Positions 35,466-43,807 of a stretch of DNA of 64,000 nucleotides are shown piece after piece. The notes under the pieces were generated by a model, which did no database searches, was not told the DNA's origin, and saw nothing but the letters and a program-made list of their open reading frames with translations. Position 1 is the first letter of the stretch, and every line of letters begins with the position of its first letter. The position numbers and the translations under genes were made by a program. This DNA comes from Flavobacterium dauae (GTDB taxonomy: Bacteria > Bacteroidota > Bacteroidia > Flavobacteriales > Flavobacteriaceae): positions 1,922,001-1,986,000 of the forward strand of contig NZ_CP130821.1 of the NCBI RefSeq assembly GCF_004151275.2, written 5' to 3'.

Positions 35466-36359
35466 TTAATTATTAACTCTTACTTTTATGGGTAAGGTAA
35501 ATATTGACCTAACGGTGGTGCCGTTGTGTTGTGCGGGTTTCCACTTAGGCATCGATTTTAAAACGCGAACAGCTTCATTACCCAAACCAAATTTATCTTC
35601 TATAATTTTAATATCGGTAAACGATCCGTCTTTTTCTACAACAAAACGCAACTTCACAACCATTTCTTTCTGGTTGCCTCCAACATCGTTTTTTGAAAAT
35701 TTGCGAATGAACGACTCAAAAAATTTATCGTAACCTTCATTTGGCATAGCTTTTTGTTGCACCAAGCGTACAATATCATTTGTCAAACCTTTAGTTGTTG
35801 TACCTGCAACATCGCCTGGTTTTTTACCGTCGATCCCGTCTTTGGCATCACCTGTTATTCCGCCGTTAGATTTTAAAACGCCGTTTTCCAAGTCTGCCTC
35901 ATTGTTTTTTTGTCCAGATTGAATCTCGTCAGTAAAATCACTTTGTGCAGCTAAATTTTCATTTACAACTTTGTGATCTTCTTCTGCACGCATTGTTTTA
36001 AATTCAATTTCTTTTTGAACAGAGGTTCGTGCCGAAGCCGTTTTTTCTTTAGGTGTTGTTGGTTCCACAACATCTTTTGGAAGATCCTTTGGTTTTTCTG
36101 GCGGCGTATCAATATCTTTAGGGGCTACCGTAGAAGTTCCTTTATCTGGCAGGGTTACAATTGTAACTGTTTCTGTTGGTTTAGAAGCATATAAATAAGA
36201 ACTGCCAAATCCCAAACTTATGATTCCCAAACCAATTGCCAACGCCATAAAAGTTGTTTTGTTGCTTTCTTGCCGTAATTTATAGGCTCCGTATAATTTA
36301 TTGCGATTTTCAAACACAATATTAAGCCACTCTTTTCCAAATAAATTTAAATTGTTCAT
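35466..36359 (-). CDS. TonB-family energy transducer (second copy)
   Basis: 297 residues. It starts MNNLNLFGKEWLNIVFENRNKLYGAYKLRQE, shared with the copy at 36735, then one membrane helix (about 35-58), a Pro/Lys/Glu-rich periplasmic spacer (about 70-130) and a C-terminal TonB domain (GGNQKEMVVKLRFVVEKDGSFTDIKI ... LKSMPKWKPAQHNGTTVRSIFTLPIKVRVNN). It would couple proton-motive energy from ExbBD to outer-membrane receptors. The two TonBs are clear paralogues and could contact different receptors. A 143-nt gap with a terminator separates it from the upstream gene. Confidence 0.92.
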   Translation of the reverse strand: MNNLNLFGKEWLNIVFENRNKLYGAYKLRQESNKTTFMALAIGLGIISLGFGSSYLYASKPTETVTIVTLPDKGTSTVAPKDIDTPPEKPKDLPKDVVEPTTPKEKTASARTSVQKEIEFKTMRAEEDHKVVNENLAAQSDFTDEIQSGQKNNEADLENGVLKSNGGITGDAKDGIDGKKPGDVAGTTTKGLTNDIVRLVQQKAMPNEGYDKFFESFIRKFSKNDVGGNQKEMVVKLRFVVEKDGSFTDIKIIEDKFGLGNEAVRVLKSMPKWKPAQHNGTTVRSIFTLPIKVRVNN

Positions 36360-36484
36360 AATTGAAATAGTTTAATGTTAAGAGTAATTTTTAAAATCAT
36401 ACTAAATATTTTAACTAAATATACAAAATATAAACACACTTTTATAGCATAACGCAAAACATTTTATTTTTATTATCTGGATAA

Positions 36485-36515
36485 ACAAAAAAAGACAAGA
36501 AATTATTCTTGTCTT
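36485..36515 (-). terminator. Terminator after the 76-residue membrane-protein gene
   Basis: AAGACAAGAA at 36492-36501 pairs perfectly with 36506-36515 around a four-base loop that contains the gene's stop codon, and seven T follow on the minus strand. Confidence 0.85.
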
Positions 36516-36733
36516 ATATTAATGATCCTAAAAAAACGGAAAATACTGTAAATAATAAGCAATACTCCAAAGAGTACCCTGCGGGTATAGGAAAGTTCTA
36601 AAGGAATGGTTTTCCAAAAAATAAATAGACACCCCAACACAAAATACAATACCAAAAACAGCAATCCGGTAAAGAACAAAAATCGCTGTAATAGCGATTT
36701 TTGTTTAAAGTTATTTATAAAGTTTTGTAACAT
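36503..36733 (-). CDS. Small two-helix membrane protein in the tonB cluster
   Basis: 76 residues, with hydrophobic helices at about 14-37 (LLQRFLFFTGLLFLVLYFVLGCLFIFW) and 50-66 (VLFGVLLIIYSIFRFF) and a short basic C terminus. It starts one base after the stop of the upstream tonB gene, so it is certainly cotranscribed with exbB-exbD-exbD-tonB. No family recognised. The tight spacing suggests a structural or accessory role in the Exb/Ton inner-membrane complex, but that is inference only. Confidence 0.75.
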   Translation of the reverse strand: MLQNFINNFKQKSLLQRFLFFTGLLFLVLYFVLGCLFIFWKTIPLELSYTRRVLFGVLLIIYSIFRFFRIINIRQE

Positions 36734-36734
36734 A

Positions 36735-37613
36735 TTAGTTATTAACTCTTATTTTAATAGGTAATGTAAACTTTGAACGAACTGTTTTACCATTGTGTTG
36801 TCCTGGTTTCCATTTTGGCATAGATTTTAAAACTCTAATTGCCTCTTTCCCCATATTATGAGGATCAGCCCCTTTAACCTTTATATCTGTTAATGAACCA
36901 TCTTTTTCTACAACAAATGCTAATTGCACTGATAATTCTTTTACATTACCGCCAACATCTGGTGCATTAAATTTACGAATAAAACTTTTATAGAACGATG
37001 CAAATCCGTCAGTTGGTTCAGCTTTTTGCTGAACAAATCCCCAAACTTTATTGTCGTCATCAGAAAATTTTTCTCCTGTTCCTGTTCCTTGCGAACCTTT
37101 ATCGGCACCACCGGTTTGTTTACCATCAAATTTAGTATCACCGTTTTTATCGGCCTCGCGGTCTTCACGCCCAGAAGTTTTTGTATCGTCGAAATCTTTC
37201 TGAGCTGTTTTTTGCTCATTTTTTACTTCTTCGTCTTTCTTTACTTCCGTTTCAAGAAATTTTACTTCTTCTTGTACAGATTTTGAAGCATCTGCTACTT
37301 CAGGCTCTGGCTCTGGAATTGGTTCTTCTTTAACTTCTTCAACAGGTGGCTCTGGCTCTGGTAACTCTGGCAAAACAATTTCTGTCACTTCTACATTCGC
37401 ATCATTCACCTTTTTGTTGAATTTTTCTCCAAAAAGTGATTTGTATGCAAACGATCCACCAAAAGCTAACCCAATACAAACTACCCCAAGCAATAATGCA
37501 AGCAGTGTAGTTTTAGGATTTTCCTCACGTAACTTGTATGCTCCGTAAGCCTTATTTCGACCTTCGAATACAATGTTCCGCCAATCCTTTCCAAATAAAT
37601 TAATATTAGCCAT
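36735..37613 (-). CDS. TonB-family energy transducer (first copy)
   Basis: 292 residues with cytoplasmic start INLFGKDWRNIVFEGRNKAYG, one membrane helix at about 34-55, then a Pro/Glu-rich spacer (LPELPEPEPPVEEVKEE at about 82-98) and the TonB domain (ELSVQLAFVVEKDGSLTDIKV, LKSMPKWKPGQHNGKTVRS). It follows exbD at 25 nt and precedes the 76-residue gene by one base. Together with the ExbB and two ExbD proteins it completes a Ton system that energises SusC-like or siderophore receptors encoded elsewhere. Confidence 0.93.
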   Translation of the reverse strand: MANINLFGKDWRNIVFEGRNKAYGAYKLREENPKTTLLALLLGVVCIGLAFGGSFAYKSLFGEKFNKKVNDANVEVTEIVLPELPEPEPPVEEVKEEPIPEPEPEVADASKSVQEEVKFLETEVKKDEEVKNEQKTAQKDFDDTKTSGREDREADKNGDTKFDGKQTGGADKGSQGTGTGEKFSDDDNKVWGFVQQKAEPTDGFASFYKSFIRKFNAPDVGGNVKELSVQLAFVVEKDGSLTDIKVKGADPHNMGKEAIRVLKSMPKWKPGQHNGKTVRSKFTLPIKIRVNN

Positions 37614-37638
37614 AATAGTTTATTTTTTTATGTTATGC

Positions 37639-38184
37639 TTACTGCATAACTGCTTTTTCGTCTTCTGTCATGTCTTGCAACGCATAGATTTCAACTCCTG
37701 TAATTGCCATTTCATCTAAAATGTCAATCATATCGGTATAAGTTGCATCTTCGGTTGCTTTAATTAACACAACAATTCCATCTTTACCCTCGTGTCCTGC
37801 AGCTCTTAAATTCGCCATTTTTTGTAAAATTACCTGACGAATTCCATCCTTCCCATAAGATGTATCTGTTGGTGTACTTCCTGGGTAAGTCCCATTTAAT
37901 AACCCCATATAATATTTTAAAGCACGGTCTTTACCAATTAAAATAGTCATGGTTTTAGATTCTTTTGCTTCCTGTCTTTCAGTTGGATCTTTTTCATCCA
38001 ATTTATCCGGCATGGTCAAATCCATTGACTGCGGTTTAGATAAAGAGGTGGTTAACATAAAGAACGTGATCAATAAGAATGCCAAATCTACCATTGCTGT
38101 TAAATCAACGCCGGCATTTTGTTTTTTACTTCTTACTTTTTTGCCGCCTTTTCCTTCGTTACCACCGGTATTTAATTCTGCCAT
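37639..38184 (-). CDS. exbD: ExbD/TolR-family protein (second)
   Basis: 181 residues. The single membrane helix has the proton-carrying Asp in LTAMVDLAFLLITFFMLTTSL near residues 28-48. The periplasmic part (MTILIGKDRALKYYMG, GIVVLIKATEDATYTDMIDILDEMAITGVEIYALQ) has the ExbD fold. It follows the other exbD by 20 nt and precedes tonB by 25 nt. ExbB-ExbD-ExbD with TonB is the usual arrangement in Bacteroidota. The two ExbD copies differ in length and linker and may form mixed dimers. Confidence 0.93.
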   Translation of the reverse strand: MAELNTGGNEGKGGKKVRSKKQNAGVDLTAMVDLAFLLITFFMLTTSLSKPQSMDLTMPDKLDEKDPTERQEAKESKTMTILIGKDRALKYYMGLLNGTYPGSTPTDTSYGKDGIRQVILQKMANLRAAGHEGKDGIVVLIKATEDATYTDMIDILDEMAITGVEIYALQDMTEDEKAVMQ

Positions 38185-38204
38185 TTCTTTTTAAATTTTA
38201 GTGA

Positions 38205-38816
38205 TTAAAAGTCGTCTGATCTTAAACCTGTAACAAGGTAAAAGCGGTTTTGACGTTGTTTTTGTAAAATATTCATTATCTTTTTAATGGTTCCGTACTG
38301 TTCGTTGGCATCGCCTTTAATCGCAACTTTTAAAAATGACTCTTTACGTTGCCAAGATGATTCGCGCGCTTTTTGTACCCAAGATGATAACTGATTGTTT
38401 AAAGAATCTTTATAAGGAATACCTTTATGGAATTCTTTTTTCATACGTTCACTTGAGGGTTTTGCCAACAAGCTCTTCATTTCACGAATATCAACACCGA
38501 AGTTTTCCATACCGGCAAAGGCATTTTGCTCTTCTTTGGTAAATTCAATGTTATATTCTTGCCCCATTCTATTTAGCACATCAATTCGGTCTTCTCTGCC
38601 TGCCAAACCAATGAAAACATTTTCCTGACCAACAGTGATACTTAAAATATCGTCTGAAGGAATTTTAGTTTCTTTTGTTGACGCCGGCAAATCTACCGGA
38701 TAAACTTCCGGAGTTTTTGCTGTAGAGGTTAAAACGAAGAATGTTAGCAATAAGAATGATACGTCGCACATTGCGGTCATATCAATTCTTGTACTTGATT
38801 TTTTCATTTTTGCCAT
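38205..38816 (-). CDS. exbD: ExbD/TolR-family protein (first)
   Basis: 203 residues. The membrane helix (DMTAMCDVSFLLLTFFVLTSTA, about 12-33) holds the conserved Asp. The periplasmic domain is longer than in the second copy, with inserts around residues 80-150 (EYNIEFTKEEQNAFAGMENFGVDIREMKSLLA). C-terminal VAIKGDANEQYGTIKKIMNILQKQRQNRFYLVTGL is the ExbD terminal pattern. It is the first of two exbD genes after exbB, separated by 74 nt from it. Confidence 0.92.
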   Translation of the reverse strand: MAKMKKSSTRIDMTAMCDVSFLLLTFFVLTSTAKTPEVYPVDLPASTKETKIPSDDILSITVGQENVFIGLAGREDRIDVLNRMGQEYNIEFTKEEQNAFAGMENFGVDIREMKSLLAKPSSERMKKEFHKGIPYKDSLNNQLSSWVQKARESSWQRKESFLKVAIKGDANEQYGTIKKIMNILQKQRQNRFYLVTGLRSDDF

Positions 38817-38890
38817 ATTCTTTCTTCTTTTTTAACCAGATTTTTTAATCTGGGATTATACAATAGTTACAAGCTACAATAAATGTTGAA

Positions 38891-39706
38891 TTATTTATTG
38901 TGTCTTCTGTAAGATTGTGTAATTGCGAATCCGGCTTCGTCGATAAAATGTGTTAACTTATCGATTTTTGTTGTAAAAATGTTGTAAAATACAATAGCTA
39001 ATGTAGATGTACCAATACCAGTAGCCGTGTTCATTAACGCTTCAGAGATACCTGTTGCCAATGCAGCAGAATCTGGTGAACCTGCAGTTGATAAAGCCGA
39101 GAATGCTTTAATCATACCTGTTACCGTACCTAATAAACCTACTAATGTACCAATTGATACTAATGTTGCCAAAATGATCATGTTTTTCTCTAACATTGGC
39201 ATTTCTAATACCGTAGCTTCTTCAATTTCTTTTTGAATGGTTTCTGTAGCTTTGTCAGCATCAAAGCCTTCGTTTTTAACTTCTTTTAACTTAATTAAAG
39301 CCGCTTTTACTACGTTTGCAACAGAACCTTTTTGTTTGTCAGAAAGCTCAATAGCATCATCAATTTGATTAGCATTAACTAATGATTGTACTTTAGCAAC
39401 GTAACCTTTAACGTCTCCAGAACCAGCTGCTTTGCTAACAACAATCCATCTTTCAATACCAAAAACAATAGTTGTAGTTAATAATCCAATTAACACAGCA
39501 ATAACGTAACCTCCTTTATACATCATCCCCATTAAGCTACCTGGAATTGGTTCTCCTGAAGGATCATTGTTTTGGAAGTTAGAAGGGTTTCCTAAAAGGA
39601 AATTCCATATTACCCATCCAAAAACTAAACATGCAATAATAGTAATCGCCGCCGCCACGTTTGATAATCCTGAACTACTTGGATTTTTCTCAACTGTTTG
39701 TGTCAT
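38891..39706 (-). CDS. exbB: ExbB/TolQ/MotA-family proton channel
   Basis: 271 residues with four likely membrane segments: about 17-38, 55-80, 155-185 and 200-240. The MotA/TolQ/ExbB signature is in MPMLEKNMIILATLVSIGTLVGLLGTVTGMIKAFSAL (about 155-190) and ISEALMNTATGIGTSTLAIVFYNIF. It forms the proton-conducting ring around ExbD. It heads the series exbB-exbD-exbD-tonB-small protein, with a -7 box about 68 nt upstream of its start. Confidence 0.95.
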   Translation of the reverse strand: MTQTVEKNPSSSGLSNVAAAITIIACLVFGWVIWNFLLGNPSNFQNNDPSGEPIPGSLMGMMYKGGYVIAVLIGLLTTTIVFGIERWIVVSKAAGSGDVKGYVAKVQSLVNANQIDDAIELSDKQKGSVANVVKAALIKLKEVKNEGFDADKATETIQKEIEEATVLEMPMLEKNMIILATLVSIGTLVGLLGTVTGMIKAFSALSTAGSPDSAALATGISEALMNTATGIGTSTLAIVFYNIFTTKIDKLTHFIDEAGFAITQSYRRHNK

Positions 39707-39773
39707 CTTAATAAAATTTAAATTTAATGTTTACTCAATTTTTAAAATTTGTTTTTACTTTTTTCAAGCGTAG

Positions 39774-39781
39774 CAAATTTA
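39774..39781 (-). promoter_or_regulatory. -7 promoter box for the exbB operon (TAAATTTG)
   Basis: TAAATTTG on the minus strand matches TAnnTTTG, 67 nt before the exbB ATG. No clear -33 element. Confidence 0.5.
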
Positions 39782-40007
39782 CTTTTTTAGTTTAAATAAA
39801 AAAATATTTTTTTGCTTCACATTTTTTTAGGCTCTAAAATTAACCAAAAAGAAACAATTATTTTACCTTTTAGTATATTTTTAGCAGTCTTAAAATCATT
39901 AAACGGTTTGTTTTCATTATTATTGTTTTAATGCTGTAAAAAGTTCTTAACAATTAATTAATCTACTGTTTTGCTAATTTTTTTTAATTAGCAGAACTTT
40001 ATATCTT

Positions 40008-40025
40008 TATAAAAACGTTTTTATA
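40008..40025. promoter_or_regulatory. Perfect 18-base palindrome, possible operator
   Basis: TATAAAAACGTTTTTATA reads the same on both strands. It overlaps a TATCTTTA box (40003-40010) that could be the -7 element of the gene starting at 40093. AT-rich sequence makes such palindromes less rare, so the operator idea is tentative. Confidence 0.35.
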
Positions 40026-40092
40026 TTTAAAATATACTATATAAAGAAGAAAAAGCGTTTTAACCACCAAAATTGAACGAATAATTAGTCAA

Positions 40093-41607
40093 ATGGAAAT
40101 AGAAAAATTTACCGAACAAATTAAAGAAGGCTATTCTTTTAAAACCGATTACATCACGCTTGGCGGAGCAATGGTAAACAACGAAGCAGTTGCCAACCTT
40201 TTTGTAAACATTCCTTTAAAAACGTTGAACCGGCACGGTTTAATTGCCGGGGCTACCGGAACGGGTAAAACAAAAACCATTCAGGTATTATCTGAACAAT
40301 TATCCAACAAAGGCATTCCTGTTTTAATGATGGATATTAAAGGCGATTTTAGTGGAATTGCCGAAATGGGCGAAAAAACACCATTTATAGAAGATCGCCA
40401 CACAAAAATGAATTTACCTTTTGAACCCAAAGCGTTCCCAGTAGAATTACTTACCATAAGTAAACAAAACGGTGTGCGTTTGCGTGCAACAATTTCTGAA
40501 TTTGGCCCGGTACTTTTATCGCGTATTTTAGATTTAAACGATACCCAAAGCGGCGTAATGTCGTTAATTTTTAAATATTGCGACGATCACCAATTACCTT
40601 TGTTGGATTTAAAGGATTTAAAAAAGGTCATTCAATTTATAACAAACGAAGGCAAAGAGGATATTGAAAAAGAATACGGACGCGTTTCTACCTCTTCAAC
40701 CGGAGCAATTCTTCGTAAATTGATAGAGCTGGAACAACAAGACGCCGATTTATTTTTCGGAGAAACATCGTTTGATATTAAAGATTTAATGCGGATTGAC
40801 GAAAACGGTAACGCTTATGTAAACATTCTTCGCTTAAACGACATACAAGACAAACCTAAGTTATTCTCTACTTTTATGTTGTGTCTTTTGGCAGAAGTTT
40901 ACAATACGATGCCCGAACAAGGCGACAGCGGGCAACCTGAACTGGTTATTTTTATTGATGAAGCTCATTTAATTTTTAAAGAAGCCAGCAAAGCACTTTT
41001 AGATCAGATTGAAACCATTGTAAAATTGATTCGATCTAAAGGCATTGGTTTGTATTTTATCACACAAAACCCAACCGATGTACCCGATGGTGTTTTAGCA
41101 CAATTAGGATTAAAAATTCAACACGCGTTGCGTGCTTTCACCGATAAAGATCGTAAAGCGATAAAATTGGCATCTGAAAACTTTCCTTCTACCGAATTTT
41201 ACAAAACCAATGAAATTATTACCCAATTGGGAACGGGTGAGGCATTGGTAACGGTTTTAAACGAAAAAGGGATTCCAACACCACTTGCTGTTTGTATGAT
41301 TCAGGCTCCAATGAGTAGAATGGATATTTTAACGCTCGAAGAAATTGATGGTTTAATTCAAAAATCGAACTTAACCAATAAATACAACAATGCAATTGAC
41401 CGTGAAAGTGCTTATGAGTTGCTAAACAAAAAATTAAGTACAATTAAGGCAGAAGAAGCCGAGACCGAAAAAACATCTAAACCAACAGCGGCTACAGCTA
41501 AAAAGGAAAACGATGGTTTTTTAACCAAACAAGTTATTAAAGTTTTAACCAGTGCAACTTTTATACGGGGAGCTTTTGGAGTGCTTACCAAAATATTTAA
41601 AAAGTAA
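40093..41607 (+). CDS. HerA/VirB4-like P-loop ATPase (DUF853 family)
   Basis: 504 residues, typical of the DUF853 'helicase HerA-like C-terminal' family. Walker A GATGTGKT is at residues 53-60, Walker B in LVIFIDEAHLIF near 292-303, and a sensor-like FITQNPTDVPDGVLAQLGLKIQHALRAFT near 326-354. It lacks the N-terminal HAS barrel that HerA uses with NurA. The C-terminal tail (about 440-490) is Lys/Glu/Ala-rich and flexible. Function in vivo is not established; it stands alone. The palindrome 68 nt upstream may be regulatory. Confidence 0.88.
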   Translation: MEIEKFTEQIKEGYSFKTDYITLGGAMVNNEAVANLFVNIPLKTLNRHGLIAGATGTGKTKTIQVLSEQLSNKGIPVLMMDIKGDFSGIAEMGEKTPFIEDRHTKMNLPFEPKAFPVELLTISKQNGVRLRATISEFGPVLLSRILDLNDTQSGVMSLIFKYCDDHQLPLLDLKDLKKVIQFITNEGKEDIEKEYGRVSTSSTGAILRKLIELEQQDADLFFGETSFDIKDLMRIDENGNAYVNILRLNDIQDKPKLFSTFMLCLLAEVYNTMPEQGDSGQPELVIFIDEAHLIFKEASKALLDQIETIVKLIRSKGIGLYFITQNPTDVPDGVLAQLGLKIQHALRAFTDKDRKAIKLASENFPSTEFYKTNEIITQLGTGEALVTVLNEKGIPTPLAVCMIQAPMSRMDILTLEEIDGLIQKSNLTNKYNNAIDRESAYELLNKKLSTIKAEEAETEKTSKPTAATAKKENDGFLTKQVIKVLTSATFIRGAFGVLTKIFKK

Positions 41608-41652
41608 AATGCTTATCGGAAAGCACGCACCAAAGAGAATGTATTAACCTTT

Positions 41653-41732
41653 CGTCAGTTCGAGCTTGTCGAGAACTTATATTTAACAACTTCTTGATAC
41701 AGTTTTCTATCAAAAAACTTACTCGAAGTGAC
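41653..41732. repeat. Dispersed palindromic repeat, copy 4 (diverged)
   Basis: CGTCAGTTCGA at the left and TCGAAGTGACG at the right are inverted arms with one mismatch, with AGCTTGTCGAGAA-type and GATAxAGTTTTCTATC-type inner arms. It shares the GTCA/TGAC outer ends and CTCGA cores of copy 3. Confidence 0.6.
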
Positions 41733-41786
41733 GTTTTATCTAACTGTACTAAATACACTTTGGTATGAAGTTCTATACAGTAATTA

Positions 41787-41821
41787 AAAAACAAAGCAGA
41801 CTATTGGTCTGCTTTGTTTTT
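41787..41821. terminator. Bidirectional terminator at the end of the kynurenine monooxygenase gene
   Basis: Arms 41787-41801 and 41807-41821 pair perfectly over 15 bases around a five-base loop, with A/T tracts at the outer ends. The last six codons and stop of the monooxygenase gene form one arm. Confidence 0.92.
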
Positions 41822-43162
41822 ACTTAATAATTTCAAAATATAATTTTCTATTTCGGTTGTTTGCCAATTTTTATGAATATTTGGCAATTGCATTACCTTG
41901 TCCATCACTTTTTTCTGTAAATCGCCAATTGCCAAAGCATCTTCATACGGATTTAAACTAAAAGTAACGCGATCGTACAACGGCAGCCATTTATCGGGAT
42001 GTTGTTTGGTAAACCAAGCCTCTATTTTTTTTTGGAGCAAAAAATCGGCATCAGCCGTTTTGGTACTCATCTCAATAAAATTACGGTACGATAACTCGGC
42101 AATGGCATCGGCATTTGGTTTTCTTATTTCTTGATAATTTTTAAAAACCGTTTGTATATCATCCGGAAACTTGTCTAATAAATCGCTCAATGCCGTAATA
42201 TCTTCAAAACCTGCGTTCATACCTTGTCCATAAAAAGGAACAATTGCGTGTGCAGAATCACCAATTAGTGCCACTTTATCTTTATACGTCCACGGGTAAC
42301 ATTGCATAGTTACCAGTGATGATGTGGGGTTAGCAAAATAATCGTGTTGTAAATTGGGGATTAAATCTTTGGTATCCGAAAAATATTCATTGAAGAAAAC
42401 GGTCAGTTTTTCTTCTGTATCAATTTTCTCAAACGAATTTTCTCCTTCAAAAGGCATAAACAAGGTACAAGTGAATGAACCGTCATCGTTTGATAAAGCA
42501 ATCAGCATAAATTCGCCACGTGGCCAAATATGAAAGGAGTTGGAATCAATTTTATGCGATCCGTCGGCATTTGCCGGAATAGTAAGCTCTTTATACCCAA
42601 TATTTAAAAAATACTGCGAATAGTCAAACCTGTTTTGGCGTTGCATACGGTGGCGGATACGAGAAAAAGCCCCATCGGCACCTAAAACCATATCAAACGT
42701 TTTCTGTTTAAAAGGTCCGTGCTCGTTTTCACCCATATATAAGGTAGCCGTATCTAAATTAACATCCCAAATTTTTTGGTTAAACTTAAAATCTACTCCT
42801 TCTTTTTCTGCCAAATCAACCATTAGGCGATTTAAACCACTACGAGATATAGAATAAATAGCTTCACCATTGATTCCGTAAGGCTGAAACGTTAGTGAAC
42901 CGTCTTTTAAATGAATAGCACGTTTATCCATAGGAATGGCAATTTTCCGTATTTCATCGCCAATCCCTACCCTATCTAAAGCATTCCAGCCACGCGTTGA
43001 CATTGCCAAGTTTATTGATCGCCCTGAAAATTTAACTTTCCTGATATCAGCACTTCTGTCAAAAATAGTAACCTTGTAATTTTTCTTTTTTAAATAGATG
43101 CCTAAAAGCGTGCCCACCAAGCCGGCACCAGCAATTGCAACATCTTTATTTTGTGTAAGCAT
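41801..43162 (-). CDS. kmo: Kynurenine 3-monooxygenase
   Basis: 453 residues, standard for KMO. It hydroxylates L-kynurenine with NADPH, O2 and FAD in tryptophan catabolism. VAIAGAGLVGTLLGIYLKKKNYKVTIFD (residues about 8-35) is the FAD Rossmann motif. FSGRSINLAMSTRGWNAL near 45-62 and ALIGDSAHAIVPFYGQGMNAGFEDITAL near 298-325 are specific to KMO. The C terminus may attach to the membrane, as in relatives. No other kynurenine-pathway gene is in the window. The end of the gene is part of a terminator stem. Confidence 0.95.
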   Translation of the reverse strand: MLTQNKDVAIAGAGLVGTLLGIYLKKKNYKVTIFDRSADIRKVKFSGRSINLAMSTRGWNALDRVGIGDEIRKIAIPMDKRAIHLKDGSLTFQPYGINGEAIYSISRSGLNRLMVDLAEKEGVDFKFNQKIWDVNLDTATLYMGENEHGPFKQKTFDMVLGADGAFSRIRHRMQRQNRFDYSQYFLNIGYKELTIPANADGSHKIDSNSFHIWPRGEFMLIALSNDDGSFTCTLFMPFEGENSFEKIDTEEKLTVFFNEYFSDTKDLIPNLQHDYFANPTSSLVTMQCYPWTYKDKVALIGDSAHAIVPFYGQGMNAGFEDITALSDLLDKFPDDIQTVFKNYQEIRKPNADAIAELSYRNFIEMSTKTADADFLLQKKIEAWFTKQHPDKWLPLYDRVTFSLNPYEDALAIGDLQKKVMDKVMQLPNIHKNWQTTEIENYILKLLSKNKADQ

Positions 43163-43306
43163 AACCGCTTTTCGTTTTTTTATTGTGTGCCGATAAAAGT
43201 ACTAAAATGTATTTGAGCTACCAAAACTTGCAAAAAATATAAAAGTTAAAGTATTTAACATTTTTTTCATTAACTTTATAGTACTAATTTTTAAAAATTA
43301 ATTGCT

Positions 43307-43465
43307 ATGAGAGATTTAATTTGGCTTATTGCCGTAGTTTTAATTATTTTATGGGCTGTGGGATATTTTGGTTTCGCAGATGCCGTAGGAAGTTTCATCC
43401 ACGTTTTACTGGTTTTGGCAGTAATTGCTATTTTATACCGGTTAATTACCGGAAAAAGACCTTAA
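43307..43465 (+). CDS. Small two-helix membrane protein (lmo0937-like)
   Basis: 52 residues from the ATG at 43307: MRDLIWLIAVVLIILWAVG, then FGFADAVGSFIHVLLVLAVIAILYRLITGKRP. Two membrane helices joined by a short loop match the lmo0937 family of small stress-associated membrane proteins of unknown role. It is short but continuous, has a sensible ATG and is followed within a few bases by a strong terminator, which together make it a likely real gene. Confidence 0.8.
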   Translation: MRDLIWLIAVVLIILWAVGYFGFADAVGSFIHVLLVLAVIAILYRLITGKRP

Positions 43466-43470
43466 TAAGA

Positions 43471-43508
43471 AAACAAAAACTCCTAAGGAAATTTAGGAGT
43501 TTTTGTTT
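43471..43508. terminator. Bidirectional terminator between the small membrane gene and yajC
   Basis: Arms around AAAAACTCCTAA and TTTAGGAGTTTTT (43471-43487 and 43492-43508) form a long stem with a short loop, ending two bases before the yajC stop codon. Confidence 0.9.
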
Positions 43509-43510
43509 TT

Positions 43511-43801
43511 TTAGTTCTTCTCAACAACAGGAGAAGCGTTTACTTTTCGGCTCAATTCTAATGAAATTGCAGCTTTTTCCATCTTAATTTTCCCAGCCAT
43601 TGTTTCAACGATGATTGTTGATTCGGCCATTTCAGAAATTCTTCCGTGAATACCTGCTTTGGTAACAATTTTGTCGCCTACTTTTAAGCCGCTTTCAAAT
43701 TCTTTTTCTTTTTTTGCTCTTGTTTGCTGGGGCCTAATCATTAAAAAATACATAGCTGCCATAATCAGCACAAAAGGTAAAAATTGTTGTATATTTTCCA
43801 T
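43511..43801 (-). CDS. yajC: Preprotein translocase subunit YajC
   Basis: 96 residues, typical. One N-terminal membrane helix (FLPFVLIMAAMYFLMIRPQQTRAKKEKEF) contains the invariant F-x-x-IRPQ motif, followed by a small cytoplasmic domain (LKVGDKIVTKAGIHGRISEM). It associates with SecDF. It follows the DUF1573 gene by six bases, so it is in the nusB-DUF1573-yajC series. Confidence 0.95.
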   Translation of the reverse strand: MENIQQFLPFVLIMAAMYFLMIRPQQTRAKKEKEFESGLKVGDKIVTKAGIHGRISEMAESTIIVETMAGKIKMEKAAISLELSRKVNASPVVEKN

Positions 43802-43807
43802 TATAAA

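Larger units (their letters stand above)
39707..40092. other. Divergent promoter region between exbB and the HerA-like ATPase gene
   Basis: 386 very AT-rich bases. It holds the exbB -7 box at 39774-39781, a hairpin with arms 39972-39979 and 39986-39993, and a perfect 18-base palindrome at 40008-40025. I see no coding sequence in it. Confidence 0.65.
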
